Positions 1-6,353 of a DNA stretch of 7,818 nt are shown here, one piece after another. The translations under genes were made by a program, and so were the position numbers. The first letter of the stretch is position 1. The number at the start of each line of letters is the position of its first letter. The notes beneath the pieces were generated by a model. The model ran no database searches and had not been told where the DNA came from. It worked only from the letters and a program-made list of their open reading frames with translations. This DNA is from Veillonella sp. (GTDB lineage Bacteria; Bacillota; Negativicutes; Veillonellales; Veillonellaceae). The stretch covers positions 1 through 7,818 of the forward strand of contig NZ_SVCB01000115.1 in the NCBI RefSeq assembly GCF_015058545.1, written 5' to 3'.

Positions 1-663
1 TACATGACGCATCGGTTCGCCCAGGTTTTCACGACGATGGGTCGTTACGAGGACGATACGACGATTTTTATAATCTAAATTATTGAGAAGCTCTTCTTCG
101 AACTGGTAGTTATCTTTGACCGTAGTCTGAAGGGCATCAATAACGGTGTTACCGGTCACATATAAATGAGCGGAACCGATATTTTCTTTCATCAAGTTCT
201 TTTCCGCACTCGAAGTCGGTGCAAAATGATAGGTTGCGAGTGAACCGGTCAATTTACGATTCATTTCTTCAGGGAATGGAGAATAAATATTGCCTGTGCG
301 AAGGCCGGCTTCCACATGGCCTACCGGAATTTCCTGGTAGAACGCAGCCAATGCGCCGGCGAAGGTAGTGGTGGTGTCACCATGTACAAGCACTACATCA
401 GGTTTTGCTTCTTTTAACACATCCTTTAGCCCTTCTAAGGCTCTGGTTGTCACGTCATATAAAGTTTGCCCCTGACTCATGATATTCAAATCATAGTCCG
501 GCGTAATCGCAAATAAATCCAATACCTGATCGAGCATTTCACGATGCTGTGCCGTTACGGTTACAATTGCTTCCATATCCGGAGCCGCTTCCAAAGCCTT
601 AACCACCGGCGCCATTTTAATCGCTTCAGGACGGGTCCCAAAAATCGTCATTACTTTCAACAT
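1..663 (-). CDS. wecB: UDP-N-acetylglucosamine 2-epimerase (non-hydrolysing), 3' end cut by window edge
   Basis: Interconverts UDP-GlcNAc and UDP-ManNAc in the cytoplasm, supplying ManNAc units for envelope polysaccharides or teichoic-acid linkage units. Reading back from the ATG at 661-663 gives 221 open codons to the window edge; the family is usually about 370-380 residues, so roughly the last 40% is missing. Seen: N-terminal MLKVMTIFGTRPEAIKMAPV (nucleotide-sugar epimerase Rossmann start), TAQHREMLDQ at 37-46, HGDTTTT at 94-100, HVEAGLRTG at 116-124, FPEEMNR at 130-136, and THRRENLGEP at 208-217. D96, E118, E132/E133 and H209 match the acidic and histidine residues known to be catalytic in this family (from memory of E. 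coli WecB). A clear Shine-Dalgarno GGGAGG at 673-678 fixes the start. It lies 93 bases after wecA, which it most likely shares a transcript with. Whether it serves teichoic acid, capsule or LPS cannot be told from here. Confidence 0.95.
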   Translation of the reverse strand, partial: MLKVMTIFGTRPEAIKMAPVVKALEAAPDMEAIVTVTAQHREMLDQVLDLFAITPDYDLNIMSQGQTLYDVTTRALEGLKDVLKEAKPDVVLVHGDTTTTFAGALAAFYQEIPVGHVEAGLRTGNIYSPFPEEMNRKLTGSLATYHFAPTSSAEKNLMKENIGSAHLYVTGNTVIDALQTTVKDNYQFEEELLNNLDYKNRRIVLVTTHRRENLGEPMRHV

Positions 664-725
664 TTAATAATACCTCCCATAATTAGCCAGCCTACACAAG
701 CTTACATACCCTGTATGCTATGAAG

Positions 726-749
726 GCGCTTGTACAAGCGTACAAGCGC
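726..749. repeat. Perfect 10-bp inverted repeat / nested 14-bp palindrome in the wecA-wecB gap
   Basis: GCGCTTGTAC (726-735) and its exact reverse complement GTACAAGCGC (740-749) flank the four bases AAGC. As RNA from the minus strand this gives a 10-bp stem with a GCUU tetraloop, starting 7 bases after the wecA stop codon. The same bases contain a perfect 14-bp palindrome, CGCTTGTACAAGCG (727-740), followed directly by one more half-site TACAAGCG (741-748), so the block can equally be read as a DNA-binding site. A smaller inverted repeat, CATAC-cct-GTATG (705-717), follows. On the transcribed strand the stem is followed by CTTCATAGC rather than a T run, so a classical intrinsic terminator is unlikely. 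It could be an mRNA processing or stability hairpin, an operator, or a dispersed repeat. Confidence 0.75.
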
Positions 750-756
750 ACCTATA

Positions 757-1806
757 TTAATGTCTATTTGCTGCCGTATTTTCCTTGGCAATGACTTCGT
801 CTTTAGCAATCATTCCCAATTTAGTTGCAATAAACACGCAAACACACAAAATAGCCAACACTATAATAATGCCGACCAATATATTTACTTTTGCCAACAA
901 AATAGCTACATAGCCCAACAACGCCGTAACGGCATACATTAACAACACGGCTTGTTTTTGGGACAAACCGAGTGCCAACAAACGATGATGCATATGGCCT
1001 TTATCCGGTTTAAATACCGGTCGGCCGTTAATCTTACGGCGAATAATGGCAAAGGTAGTGTCCAAAATAGGCAGGCCTAATACAATTACCGGTACTACCA
1101 ACGAAATAGTAGCCGCTGTTTTCACAGCACCCATGACGGAAATTGTGGCCATTGTGTAGCCCAACAACATACTGCCCGTATCACCCATGAAGATTTTTGC
1201 AGGGTTAAAATTGTAACGCAAAAAACCGAGCGCCGCACCGGCCAAGGCCAACGCAACGCACGCTAAGTCAACCTGCCCCATTTGCCATAAAATGGTAAAA
1301 ATGGTCAGGCTTGAAATCAAAGAAATGCCGGCTGCCAAACCGTCGAGACCATCGATGAGGTTTACGATATTGGTAAAACCTACAATCCAAAAGATGGTCA
1401 GCGGAATCGACAAAAAGCCCAAGTAGAACACGTGTCCCCAAGGATTGGTAATAAATTCAACCTGGTTACCAAAGGCCACGACTACCACCGCCGCTAAAAT
1501 TTGACCTGTTAATTTAGTTTTTGGGCCAATTTGTTTTACATCGTCCCAGATACCGACCCCTACAAGCACAATAGAACCCAAGATGAGCCCTAGTATAGCC
1601 TGCAAGTCTTTTACCGTATAGAGAACCGATATAATATAGCCTATGAAGATGGCCAAGCCACCTAAGCGAGGAATGGAGCCATGATGCACTTTGCGCGCAT
1701 CCGGCTTATCCATAGCCCCAATGTTAATCGCCAACCTTTTAATCAGCGGTGTAATCGCAAACGAAATGACCAACGCCACAACGAATGCCCACACGTACAC
1801 CGTCAT
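757..1806 (-). CDS. wecA: Undecaprenyl-phosphate GlcNAc-1-phosphate transferase (WecA/TagO/MraY family)
   Basis: Polytopic membrane enzyme that transfers GlcNAc-1-phosphate from a UDP-sugar to undecaprenyl phosphate, the first lipid-linked step of O-antigen, enterobacterial-common-antigen-like, teichoic acid or capsule synthesis. It has 349 residues, normal for the family, with about 11 hydrophobic segments (for example 3-22, 46-63, 69-86, 101-113, 131-147, 211-228, 231-248, 288-304, 308-328). Family motifs are intact: WDDVKQIGPKTKL at 87-99 with the paired D88/D89, NLIDGLDGLAAG at 149-160, NFNPAKIFMGDTG at 199-211, D249 in ILDTTFAIIRR, and the cytoplasmic-loop KPDKGHMHHRL at 266-276. The HxHH motif favours WecA/TagO over MraY. 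The start is fixed by GAGGAGGTG at 1812-1820. It begins 24 bases after the UPF0210 stop codon and no separate promoter fits in that gap. The C-terminal tail (about 335-349) is short and charged. Sugar specificity (GlcNAc versus another HexNAc) is inferred; the neighbouring wecB supports it. Confidence 0.93.
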   Translation of the reverse strand: MTVYVWAFVVALVISFAITPLIKRLAINIGAMDKPDARKVHHGSIPRLGGLAIFIGYIISVLYTVKDLQAILGLILGSIVLVGVGIWDDVKQIGPKTKLTGQILAAVVVVAFGNQVEFITNPWGHVFYLGFLSIPLTIFWIVGFTNIVNLIDGLDGLAAGISLISSLTIFTILWQMGQVDLACVALALAGAALGFLRYNFNPAKIFMGDTGSMLLGYTMATISVMGAVKTAATISLVVPVIVLGLPILDTTFAIIRRKINGRPVFKPDKGHMHHRLLALGLSQKQAVLLMYAVTALLGYVAILLAKVNILVGIIIVLAILCVCVFIATKLGMIAKDEVIAKENTAANRH

Positions 1807-1830
1807 TACCGCACCTCCTCGTGCTCGTCC

Positions 1831-3189
1831 TTAGTTCGTAAGACTGCGTACAGGTGCCGGAATTCGTCCACCACGTTGGATAAACTCTTCCGCCCCAAAC
1901 GGACTTACTTCAATGATTGGGCAATAGCCCAAGAGGCCGCCGAATTCAACCATTTCGCCGACAGTTTTGCCGGGAACCGGAATCAAACGAACAGCCGTCG
2001 TTTTATTATTAATCATGCCAATAGCCGCTTCATCGGCAATAATCGCCGAAATAGTAGCTGCCGATGTGTCCCCCGGAACCGCGATCATATCAAGACCGAC
2101 CGAGCAAACACAGGTCATGGCTTCTAATTTATCTAAACTTAAACTACCTACCGATACAGCATCAATCATGCCTCTATCTTCACTGACCGGAATAAACGCG
2201 CCACTGAGACCGCCTACATGAGACGATGCCATAAGGCCGCCTTTTTTAACCGCATCATTCAACAATGCCAAGGCTGCCGTTGTACCATGAGCCCCACAAG
2301 AGGTAATACCCATTTCTTCCAAAACGTGTGCTACCGAATCACCTACAGCAGGCGTAGGAGCCAAGGATAAATCGATTATCCCGAACTGCTTGCCCATGCG
2401 CCGCGATGCTTCCTGAGCCACTAATTGACCTACGCGCGTAATTTTGAAAGCCGTACGCTTAATCGTTTCGGCCACTTCGTCAAAAGGACGTCCCCGCACT
2501 GCTTCTAAGGCATGCTTAACAACGCCCGGTCCACTGACACCAACGCTAATCGTTGTATTACCTTCCGTAACACCATGGAACGCGCCTGCCATAAACGGAT
2601 TGTCTTCAACAGGGTTACAGAAAATAACAAGCTTAGCGCAACCAAGCGCATCCTGGTCCGCGGTAAGCTCAGCGGTTTGTTTAACAACACGGCCCATTTC
2701 AGCGACCGCATCCATATTGATGCCTGCTTTAGTGGATCCGATACCTACGGAACTGCACACTATATCAGTGGTGGCCAAGGCTTCCGGAATGGACGCAATC
2801 AAACGACGGTCGCCATCGGTATAGCCTTTACTTACCAAGGCGGAAAAACCGCCAATAAAGTTAACACCTACCGCTTTAGCTGCTTTATCCAACGCTTTGG
2901 CTACCGGTACATAATTCGTTAAATCACTGCCTGCCGCCACAAGCGAAATCGGCGTAACAGATACGCGCTTATTAATAATCGGCACACCGTATTCACGTTC
3001 AATCGCTTCACCGGTGGCTACTAAATGTTCCGCTTCTTTCGTAATTTGATCATAAATACGATCGCAAAGCGTGTTGCCGTCAACGGCCGTACACCCCAAT
3101 AAACTGATACCCATCGTAATCGTACGCACATCCAATTTATTGTCATGAATCATCTGGTTGGTTTCGAGGATATTTTCAATACTTAACAT
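1831..3189 (-). CDS. PFL-family protein (UPF0210 / DUF711), function unknown
   Basis: 452-residue, apparently soluble protein of the UPF0210 family, which is called PFL-like because its fold resembles pyruvate formate-lyase. No reaction has been established. Seen: the family N-terminus (IENILETNQMI, then LDVRTITMGISLLGC at 19-33), NKRVSVTPISLV at 73-84, GGFSALVSKGYT at 113-124, SSVGIGSTKAGINMD at 146-160, VSGPGVVKHAL at 218-228, DLSLAPTPAVGDSVAHVLEEMG at 273-294, GAHGTTAALALLNDAVKKGG at 299-318, and the C-terminal RGGRIPAPVRSLTN at 439-452. Length matches the family and nothing looks broken. The canonical glycyl-radical signature of true PFLs (RVxGY) is absent. Cysteines lie at 33, 42, 145, 184, 191, 298, 360, 362 and 423, with C360 and C362 close together. 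It follows the ACT gene by 8 bases, its Shine-Dalgarno overlapping that gene's stop, which implies coupled translation. I am sure of the family, not of any activity. Confidence 0.93.
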   Translation of the reverse strand: MLSIENILETNQMIHDNKLDVRTITMGISLLGCTAVDGNTLCDRIYDQITKEAEHLVATGEAIEREYGVPIINKRVSVTPISLVAAGSDLTNYVPVAKALDKAAKAVGVNFIGGFSALVSKGYTDGDRRLIASIPEALATTDIVCSSVGIGSTKAGINMDAVAEMGRVVKQTAELTADQDALGCAKLVIFCNPVEDNPFMAGAFHGVTEGNTTISVGVSGPGVVKHALEAVRGRPFDEVAETIKRTAFKITRVGQLVAQEASRRMGKQFGIIDLSLAPTPAVGDSVAHVLEEMGITSCGAHGTTAALALLNDAVKKGGLMASSHVGGLSGAFIPVSEDRGMIDAVSVGSLSLDKLEAMTCVCSVGLDMIAVPGDTSAATISAIIADEAAIGMINNKTTAVRLIPVPGKTVGEMVEFGGLLGYCPIIEVSPFGAEEFIQRGGRIPAPVRSLTN

Positions 3190-3192
3190 ATC

Positions 3193-3199
3193 ATCACCT
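3193..3199 (-). promoter_or_regulatory. Ribosome binding site of the UPF0210 gene, overlapping the ACT-gene stop codon
   Basis: On the minus strand the junction reads TAGGTGATGATATG. The TAG stop of the ACT gene (3198-3200) overlaps the AGGTGAT Shine-Dalgarno, and the ATG follows at 3187-3189. Ribosomes finishing the ACT gene would be positioned to re-initiate, so the two proteins are probably made in a coupled ratio. Confidence 0.7.
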
Positions 3200-3467
3200 A
3201 CCCTATACGATGCATGCTGAGGAATATATCCGCATGTTGTACCAAAATTTGAACGCCCAAGGCTTCGCCTTCAACTTTTAATGCGGCCTGCACTTTTGGC
3301 AACGCGATCTGATCTTTGGCTTCACACATCATAATCATGTTAAACATGCCATCCAAAATAGTCTGATTAATCGATACGATATTTACATCGTTCTCTGCCA
3401 ATACGGTAGCAACACGTGCAATAATCCCTACCCGGTCTACCCCTACTACGGTTACAACTACTTTCAT
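3198..3467 (-). CDS. Small ACT-domain protein (UPF0237 / GcvR-like), probable ligand-binding regulator
   Basis: A single ACT domain of 89 residues. ACT domains are small beta-alpha-beta-beta-alpha-beta modules that usually bind amino acids or other small ligands and dimerise. Seen: MKVVVTVVGVDRVGIIARVA with the GxDRxGI turn at 9-15, then the helix and ENDVNIVSINQTI at 25-37, and FNMIMM in the third strand; almost the whole chain is the domain. The start is chosen at ATG 3465-3467 because AAAGGTGA (3472-3479) is an ideal Shine-Dalgarno five bases before it. A GTG at 3474-3476 would add three residues but lies inside that ribosome binding site. It has its own promoter (extended -10 at 3526-3534) and is followed by the UPF0210 gene after 8 bases. 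From memory the same two families also lie side by side in streptococci, suggesting they work together. The ligand is unknown. Confidence 0.92.
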   Translation of the reverse strand: MKVVVTVVGVDRVGIIARVATVLAENDVNIVSINQTILDGMFNMIMMCEAKDQIALPKVQAALKVEGEALGVQILVQHADIFLSMHRIG

Positions 3468-3525
3468 GTGATTCACCTTTCCCTTATACCTACTTATCAG
3501 TACTCTCTAATTTCAATGATGTTAT

Positions 3526-3534
3526 ATTATACCA
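3526..3534 (-). promoter_or_regulatory. Extended -10 promoter for the ACT/UPF0210 genes
   Basis: The minus strand reads TGGTATAAT, a perfect TATAAT box with the TGn extension. No good -35 lies 16-18 bases upstream, as is common for extended -10 promoters. The transcript would begin near 3519, giving a leader of about 50 bases before the ATG at 3467. It lies in the 87-96 base gap after pgm, where I see no intrinsic terminator, so pgm read-through could also contribute. Confidence 0.6.
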
Positions 3535-3563
3535 CAATTCGCGGTGCAATACCATATACAGTG

Positions 3564-5246
3564 CTAGCGGGACGTTACTTCATCGACCAAGGTCTGACCG
3601 GATTTCAAAAGTTCCGCCAAGGCGTCTTGTCCTTGGAATGTCTCGGCATACACTTTATACAAATCTTCCGTGCCGGACGGACGAGCCACCAAGAAACTAT
3701 TAGCCGTTGTAATCCGCAAGCCGCCGATGGCATAATCGCCATAGAGTGAAGTGGTGCGGATATCTTCAATTTTTTCGCCGGCCAATTCCGTAGCCGTCAC
3801 ATCACTTGGCTGCAACTGACTCAAACGTGCCTTCGCCGCTTTGCTGCAAGGTGCATCCACACGGGCAAACACCGGCTCGCCATAGCGTTTGGTAAGGAAT
3901 GTATAGAGCACATCCGGAGTCAAGCCATTAGTCTTGGCGAACATTTCCATGGCCAACAAGCCCATAATCATGCCGTCTTTATCCGTTGTCCACACGGTGC
4001 CGTCTTTCTTAAGGAAGGAGGCGCCGGCACTTTCTTCGCCACCGATGCCGATAGTCCCGTCAAAGAGTAGGGCTGAAAAATATTTAAACCCTACCGGCAC
4101 TTCGTACACTTCGATGCCATTGTCCTGACAGAATTTATCCACCATTTGGGTAACAACAGCCGTTTTACCAAAACCTTTGCCCTGCCAATTGCGGTTTAAG
4201 AACAAGTATGCCCCGGCCGCTACGAGGAAGTGATTTGGCGGCATGAGCCCATCCTGTGTAACGATGCCGTAACGGTCATAGTCGGGATCATTGCCTACAG
4301 CTAAATCATAGTCGCCGATTTTGGCAATCACGTCCGCCATAGCATATTCAGAGGAGCAATCCATGCGCACTACACCATCATGGTCGTACGGCATAAAACT
4401 GAACGTCGGATCATATTCATTATTAATAATATCAAGGTCGAGACCATATTCTTCGCTAATGGCTTCCCAATATTCCATACCGCTGCCGCCCAGAGCATTG
4501 ATAAGCACTTTAGGTTTTGCTTTACGAATGGCATCCATATCGATGACATCGACTAACTCTTTTACATAGAGCCCTTTATAATCATATTCCCATTGCAAGG
4601 CCGAATCGATTTCATCAATAGCTACCAGACGGATGCCATCACCGCCGTTTTTCAAATATTCATTGGCTTTATCCTCAATCCACTTCGTCACCGTCGTATC
4701 AGCAGGGCCACCATTAATCGGATTATATTTGATACCCCCTTGGTCCGGAGGATTATGAGACGGCGTAATAATAATGCCGTCCGCTTTACCATGGCCTACT
4801 TTTTCTTTTAAAAAGTCCGGTACAAAGGCGATTTTCTCTTCTTTATCAATGATTTCATTGTAGCGAATAATAGCGCGGGACACACTCGGTGTAGGCACAA
4901 AGCCGTTTTCACCATCCACAGCGGCCACTACACCATTGGCTGCCAATACTTCAAGTACCGTTTCTAAGGCCGGTTCCGACAAAGCATGCGTATCATGGCC
5001 CACAAAGCACACGCCGGTAGCGCCAAACTCTTTACGCCCGTCACAAATGGCTTGCGCAATGGCCGCTACGTGGAGCTTGTTAAAACTGCCTGCCAACGAT
5101 TTACCGCGATGGCCGGATGTACCGAAGGAAATACGTTGTTCCGGCTTTTCATAATCCGGTATTTGATTATAATAAGCCTCAACAATTGCCTCTAAGTCAA
5201 TCAAATCTTCCGGACGTACTAATTTACCTGCTAATTCATGTGCCAT
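3564..5246 (-). CDS. pgm: Alpha-D-glucose phosphate-specific phosphoglucomutase
   Basis: Cytoplasmic interconversion of glucose-6-phosphate and glucose-1-phosphate, linking glycolysis with glycogen and UDP-glucose synthesis. The 560 residues resemble E. coli Pgm (about 546) rather than the ManB/PgcA type. All four phosphohexomutase active-site loops are present: FGTSGHRG at 41-48, the phosphoserine loop TPSHNPPDQGGIKYNP at 161-176 with S163 as phosphorylated residue, the Mg-binding loop NDPDYDRYG at 319-327 (D320, D322, D324), the sugar loop GGEESAGASF at 402-411, and the phosphate-binding RPSGTEDLYKVY at 522-533. Compared from memory with E. coli Pgm there is an insertion of about 18 residues near 131-152 (around DKEEKIAFVPDFLKEK), just before the catalytic loop. 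The start is supported by GGAGG at 5254-5258, and a good promoter lies at 5290-5318. It sits between membrane genes of unknown function and the ACT/UPF0210 pair, so it may be its own transcription unit. Confidence 0.96.
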   Translation of the reverse strand: MAHELAGKLVRPEDLIDLEAIVEAYYNQIPDYEKPEQRISFGTSGHRGKSLAGSFNKLHVAAIAQAICDGRKEFGATGVCFVGHDTHALSEPALETVLEVLAANGVVAAVDGENGFVPTPSVSRAIIRYNEIIDKEEKIAFVPDFLKEKVGHGKADGIIITPSHNPPDQGGIKYNPINGGPADTTVTKWIEDKANEYLKNGGDGIRLVAIDEIDSALQWEYDYKGLYVKELVDVIDMDAIRKAKPKVLINALGGSGMEYWEAISEEYGLDLDIINNEYDPTFSFMPYDHDGVVRMDCSSEYAMADVIAKIGDYDLAVGNDPDYDRYGIVTQDGLMPPNHFLVAAGAYLFLNRNWQGKGFGKTAVVTQMVDKFCQDNGIEVYEVPVGFKYFSALLFDGTIGIGGEESAGASFLKKDGTVWTTDKDGMIMGLLAMEMFAKTNGLTPDVLYTFLTKRYGEPVFARVDAPCSKAAKARLSQLQPSDVTATELAGEKIEDIRTTSLYGDYAIGGLRITTANSFLVARPSGTEDLYKVYAETFQGQDALAELLKSGQTLVDEVTSR

Positions 5247-5289
5247 AGTGCAGCCTCCAATTGTTTTTAATATATGTATAATACTTCAT

Positions 5290-5318
5290 ATTATGGAAAT
5301 ATTTTTAGGAAATATCAA
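5290..5318 (-). promoter_or_regulatory. Sigma-A-like promoter of pgm
   Basis: On the minus strand, TTGATA (5313-5318) and CATAAT (5290-5295) are separated by exactly 17 bases, each matching consensus at five of six positions. The -35 box starts 2 bases beyond the YitT A stop codon. Predicted start near 5283, leaving a leader of roughly 37 bases before the pgm ATG. The surrounding sequence is very AT-rich. Confidence 0.65.
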
Positions 5319-5320
5319 GT

Positions 5321-6229
5321 TTAATCGTTCATCTCAACCTGAGCCCGTACACGCTCAATGGCTTGCTCTGTGGCTGCCGAAGATTTAATGGAAAACCCGC
5401 GACCGATAACTTCCGCCACATCGGTCACCATGAGGAAGGCGGTTGGGTCTTCTTTTTGCACCGCTTCTTTCAATTTTGCCACCTGCATCAGGCTTACTAC
5501 TACCAGAATCACCTGCTTATGCTGATGCGTATAAGCTCCTTCACCATTTAGAATCGTAGCGCCGCGACCGAATTGATACAAAATCAAATCGCAAATTTTA
5601 TATGGTTTATAGGAAATAATAAACACCGCTTTGCGTTGACTGAAACCAACTACTACGCGGTTCGTAATCATGGCCGCAATATAAATGCAGACCAGCGTAA
5701 TAGCCGCTGCTTCCACACTGATGATAAAACTGGCCACAAAGAGAATCACGCAGTTGATGCCGAGAGAAACACTCCCCATTTGAAGGCCGTAATACTTGCG
5801 GATAATCAACGCTATCGGATCAAGCCCGCCCGCATTACCGCCGGACCGATAGATTGTCCCCATGCCGAGGCCGGTAAAAATCCCGCCTAAAATAGCGCCC
5901 ACCAACGGGTCGGTAGTCAAATGATACGCGTTCATAAAACTAAATGCATTAATCATGAACGAGGAAACAACCGTACCGAAAATGGTAATCATTAAATGCC
6001 AATGACCGAGCCAACGATAGGCCGCATACAAAATCGGAATGTTTAAAATTAAGTTCATTGTACCGATTTGAATACCCGTTAAGTAATATAACATCAACGC
6101 AATACCGCTGATTCCGCCGCTCACCAACTTATGCGGTACAATAAACGAATTGACCCCGAAGGAAAACAGCATCGTCCCGAACGTCACCAAAATCATGACC
6201 TTTATCGTTGTACGCCAGTCTTTTTCCAT
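5321..6229 (-). CDS. YitT-family membrane protein, paralogue A (DUF161 plus DUF2179)
   Basis: 302-residue integral membrane protein of the YitT family; substrate and role unknown, often labelled a possible transporter. Seen: about six hydrophobic segments in the N-terminal 190 residues (for example 11-30, 55-75, 78-98, 108-124, 150-170, 172-190), the family's HKLVSGGISGIALMLYYLTG at 33-52, RSGGNAGGLDPIA at 128-140 and IRKYYGLQMG at 143-152, followed by a soluble DUF2179 domain at about 220-280 (GRGATILNGEGAYTHQHKQV at 221-240). The last 20 residues are unrelated to paralogue B. By hand count about 197 of the first 280 residues (70%) are identical to B with no gaps, so the two are tandem duplicates. 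The ribosome binding site is weaker than its neighbours' (AGGGGG, about 8 bases before the ATG). A promoter candidate lies at 6304-6331. The family is certain, the function is not. Confidence 0.92.
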   Translation of the reverse strand: MEKDWRTTIKVMILVTFGTMLFSFGVNSFIVPHKLVSGGISGIALMLYYLTGIQIGTMNLILNIPILYAAYRWLGHWHLMITIFGTVVSSFMINAFSFMNAYHLTTDPLVGAILGGIFTGLGMGTIYRSGGNAGGLDPIALIIRKYYGLQMGSVSLGINCVILFVASFIISVEAAAITLVCIYIAAMITNRVVVGFSQRKAVFIISYKPYKICDLILYQFGRGATILNGEGAYTHQHKQVILVVVSLMQVAKLKEAVQKEDPTAFLMVTDVAEVIGRGFSIKSSAATEQAIERVRAQVEMND

Positions 6230-6241
6230 GTTGCGCGCCCC

Positions 6242-6274
6242 CTATTCTCTGTTGTCAAAATCTGACTCACTCAT
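6242..6274 (-). other. Possible 10-codon leader ORF ahead of YitT A
   Basis: In the probable 5' leader of YitT A an ATG at 6272-6274 opens a ten-codon frame, MSESDFDNRE, ending in TAG at 6242-6244, 12 bases before the YitT A ATG. An AGGA lies about 8 bases ahead of the ATG. The stop codon merges with the GGGGG that serves YitT A, so translation of one could affect the other. A frame this short is expected often by chance; there are no runs of a single amino acid as in classical attenuators. Confidence 0.2.
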
Positions 6275-6289
6275 CTCTCAATTCCTAGT

Positions 6290-6311
6290 AAAACTACATT
6301 AAAACTATATT
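6290..6311. repeat. Two tandem 11-bp repeats over the YitT A promoter
   Basis: AAAACTACATT (6290-6300) is followed immediately by AAAACTATATT (6301-6311), matching at 10 of 11 positions. The pair covers the proposed -10 box and transcription start, one helical turn apart, so it could be a binding site for a regulator, or simply low-complexity AT-rich sequence. Confidence 0.45.
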
Positions 6312-6331
6312 AAACCTCTGCAAAGTATCAA
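6304..6331 (-). promoter_or_regulatory. Candidate sigma-A-like promoter of YitT paralogue A
   Basis: The minus strand has TTGATA (6326-6331) and TATAGT (6304-6309), each five of six to consensus, separated by 16 bases. The start would fall near 6297, with a leader of about 68 bases. It lies in the 124-base gap between the two YitT genes, so paralogue A may be expressed separately from B. No terminator with a T run is visible in this gap. Confidence 0.5.
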
Positions 6332-6353
6332 CCCGGCCGTTGCCAAAGCGGAC

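Noticed and set aside
726..749. Reading the wecA-wecB hairpin as a rho-independent terminator
   Set aside because: The stem is strong but the transcribed strand continues CTTCATAGC, with no T run, and wecB follows as an expected partner of wecA.
730..942. Plus-strand 70-codon frame starting in the wecA-wecB gap
   Set aside because: Mostly antisense to the wecA 3' end, starts inside the hairpin, no ribosome binding site and no recognisable protein features.
1681..2922. Plus-strand and out-of-frame minus-strand open frames overlapping wecA and the UPF0210 gene (for example 1681-2127, 2444-2824, 2512-2922 and 2505-2711)
   Set aside because: They lie inside well-supported genes, have no ribosome binding sites or recognisable domains, and their low-complexity composition is what an antisense or shifted reading of those genes would give.
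3477..3563. Terminator between pgm and the ACT gene
   Set aside because: No inverted repeat with a T-rich tail is visible; only the extended -10 promoter stands out.
3934..5890. Plus-strand open frames antisense to pgm and YitT A (for example 4593-4811, 4936-5154 and 5573-5890)
   Set aside because: Antisense shadows of genes whose minus-strand reading frames carry complete family motifs; no separate start signals.
6253..6258. Perfect TTGACA on the minus strand just ahead of YitT A
   Set aside because: The position 17 bases downstream reads CGCAAC, next to the start codon, so there is no -10 box and no room for a leader.
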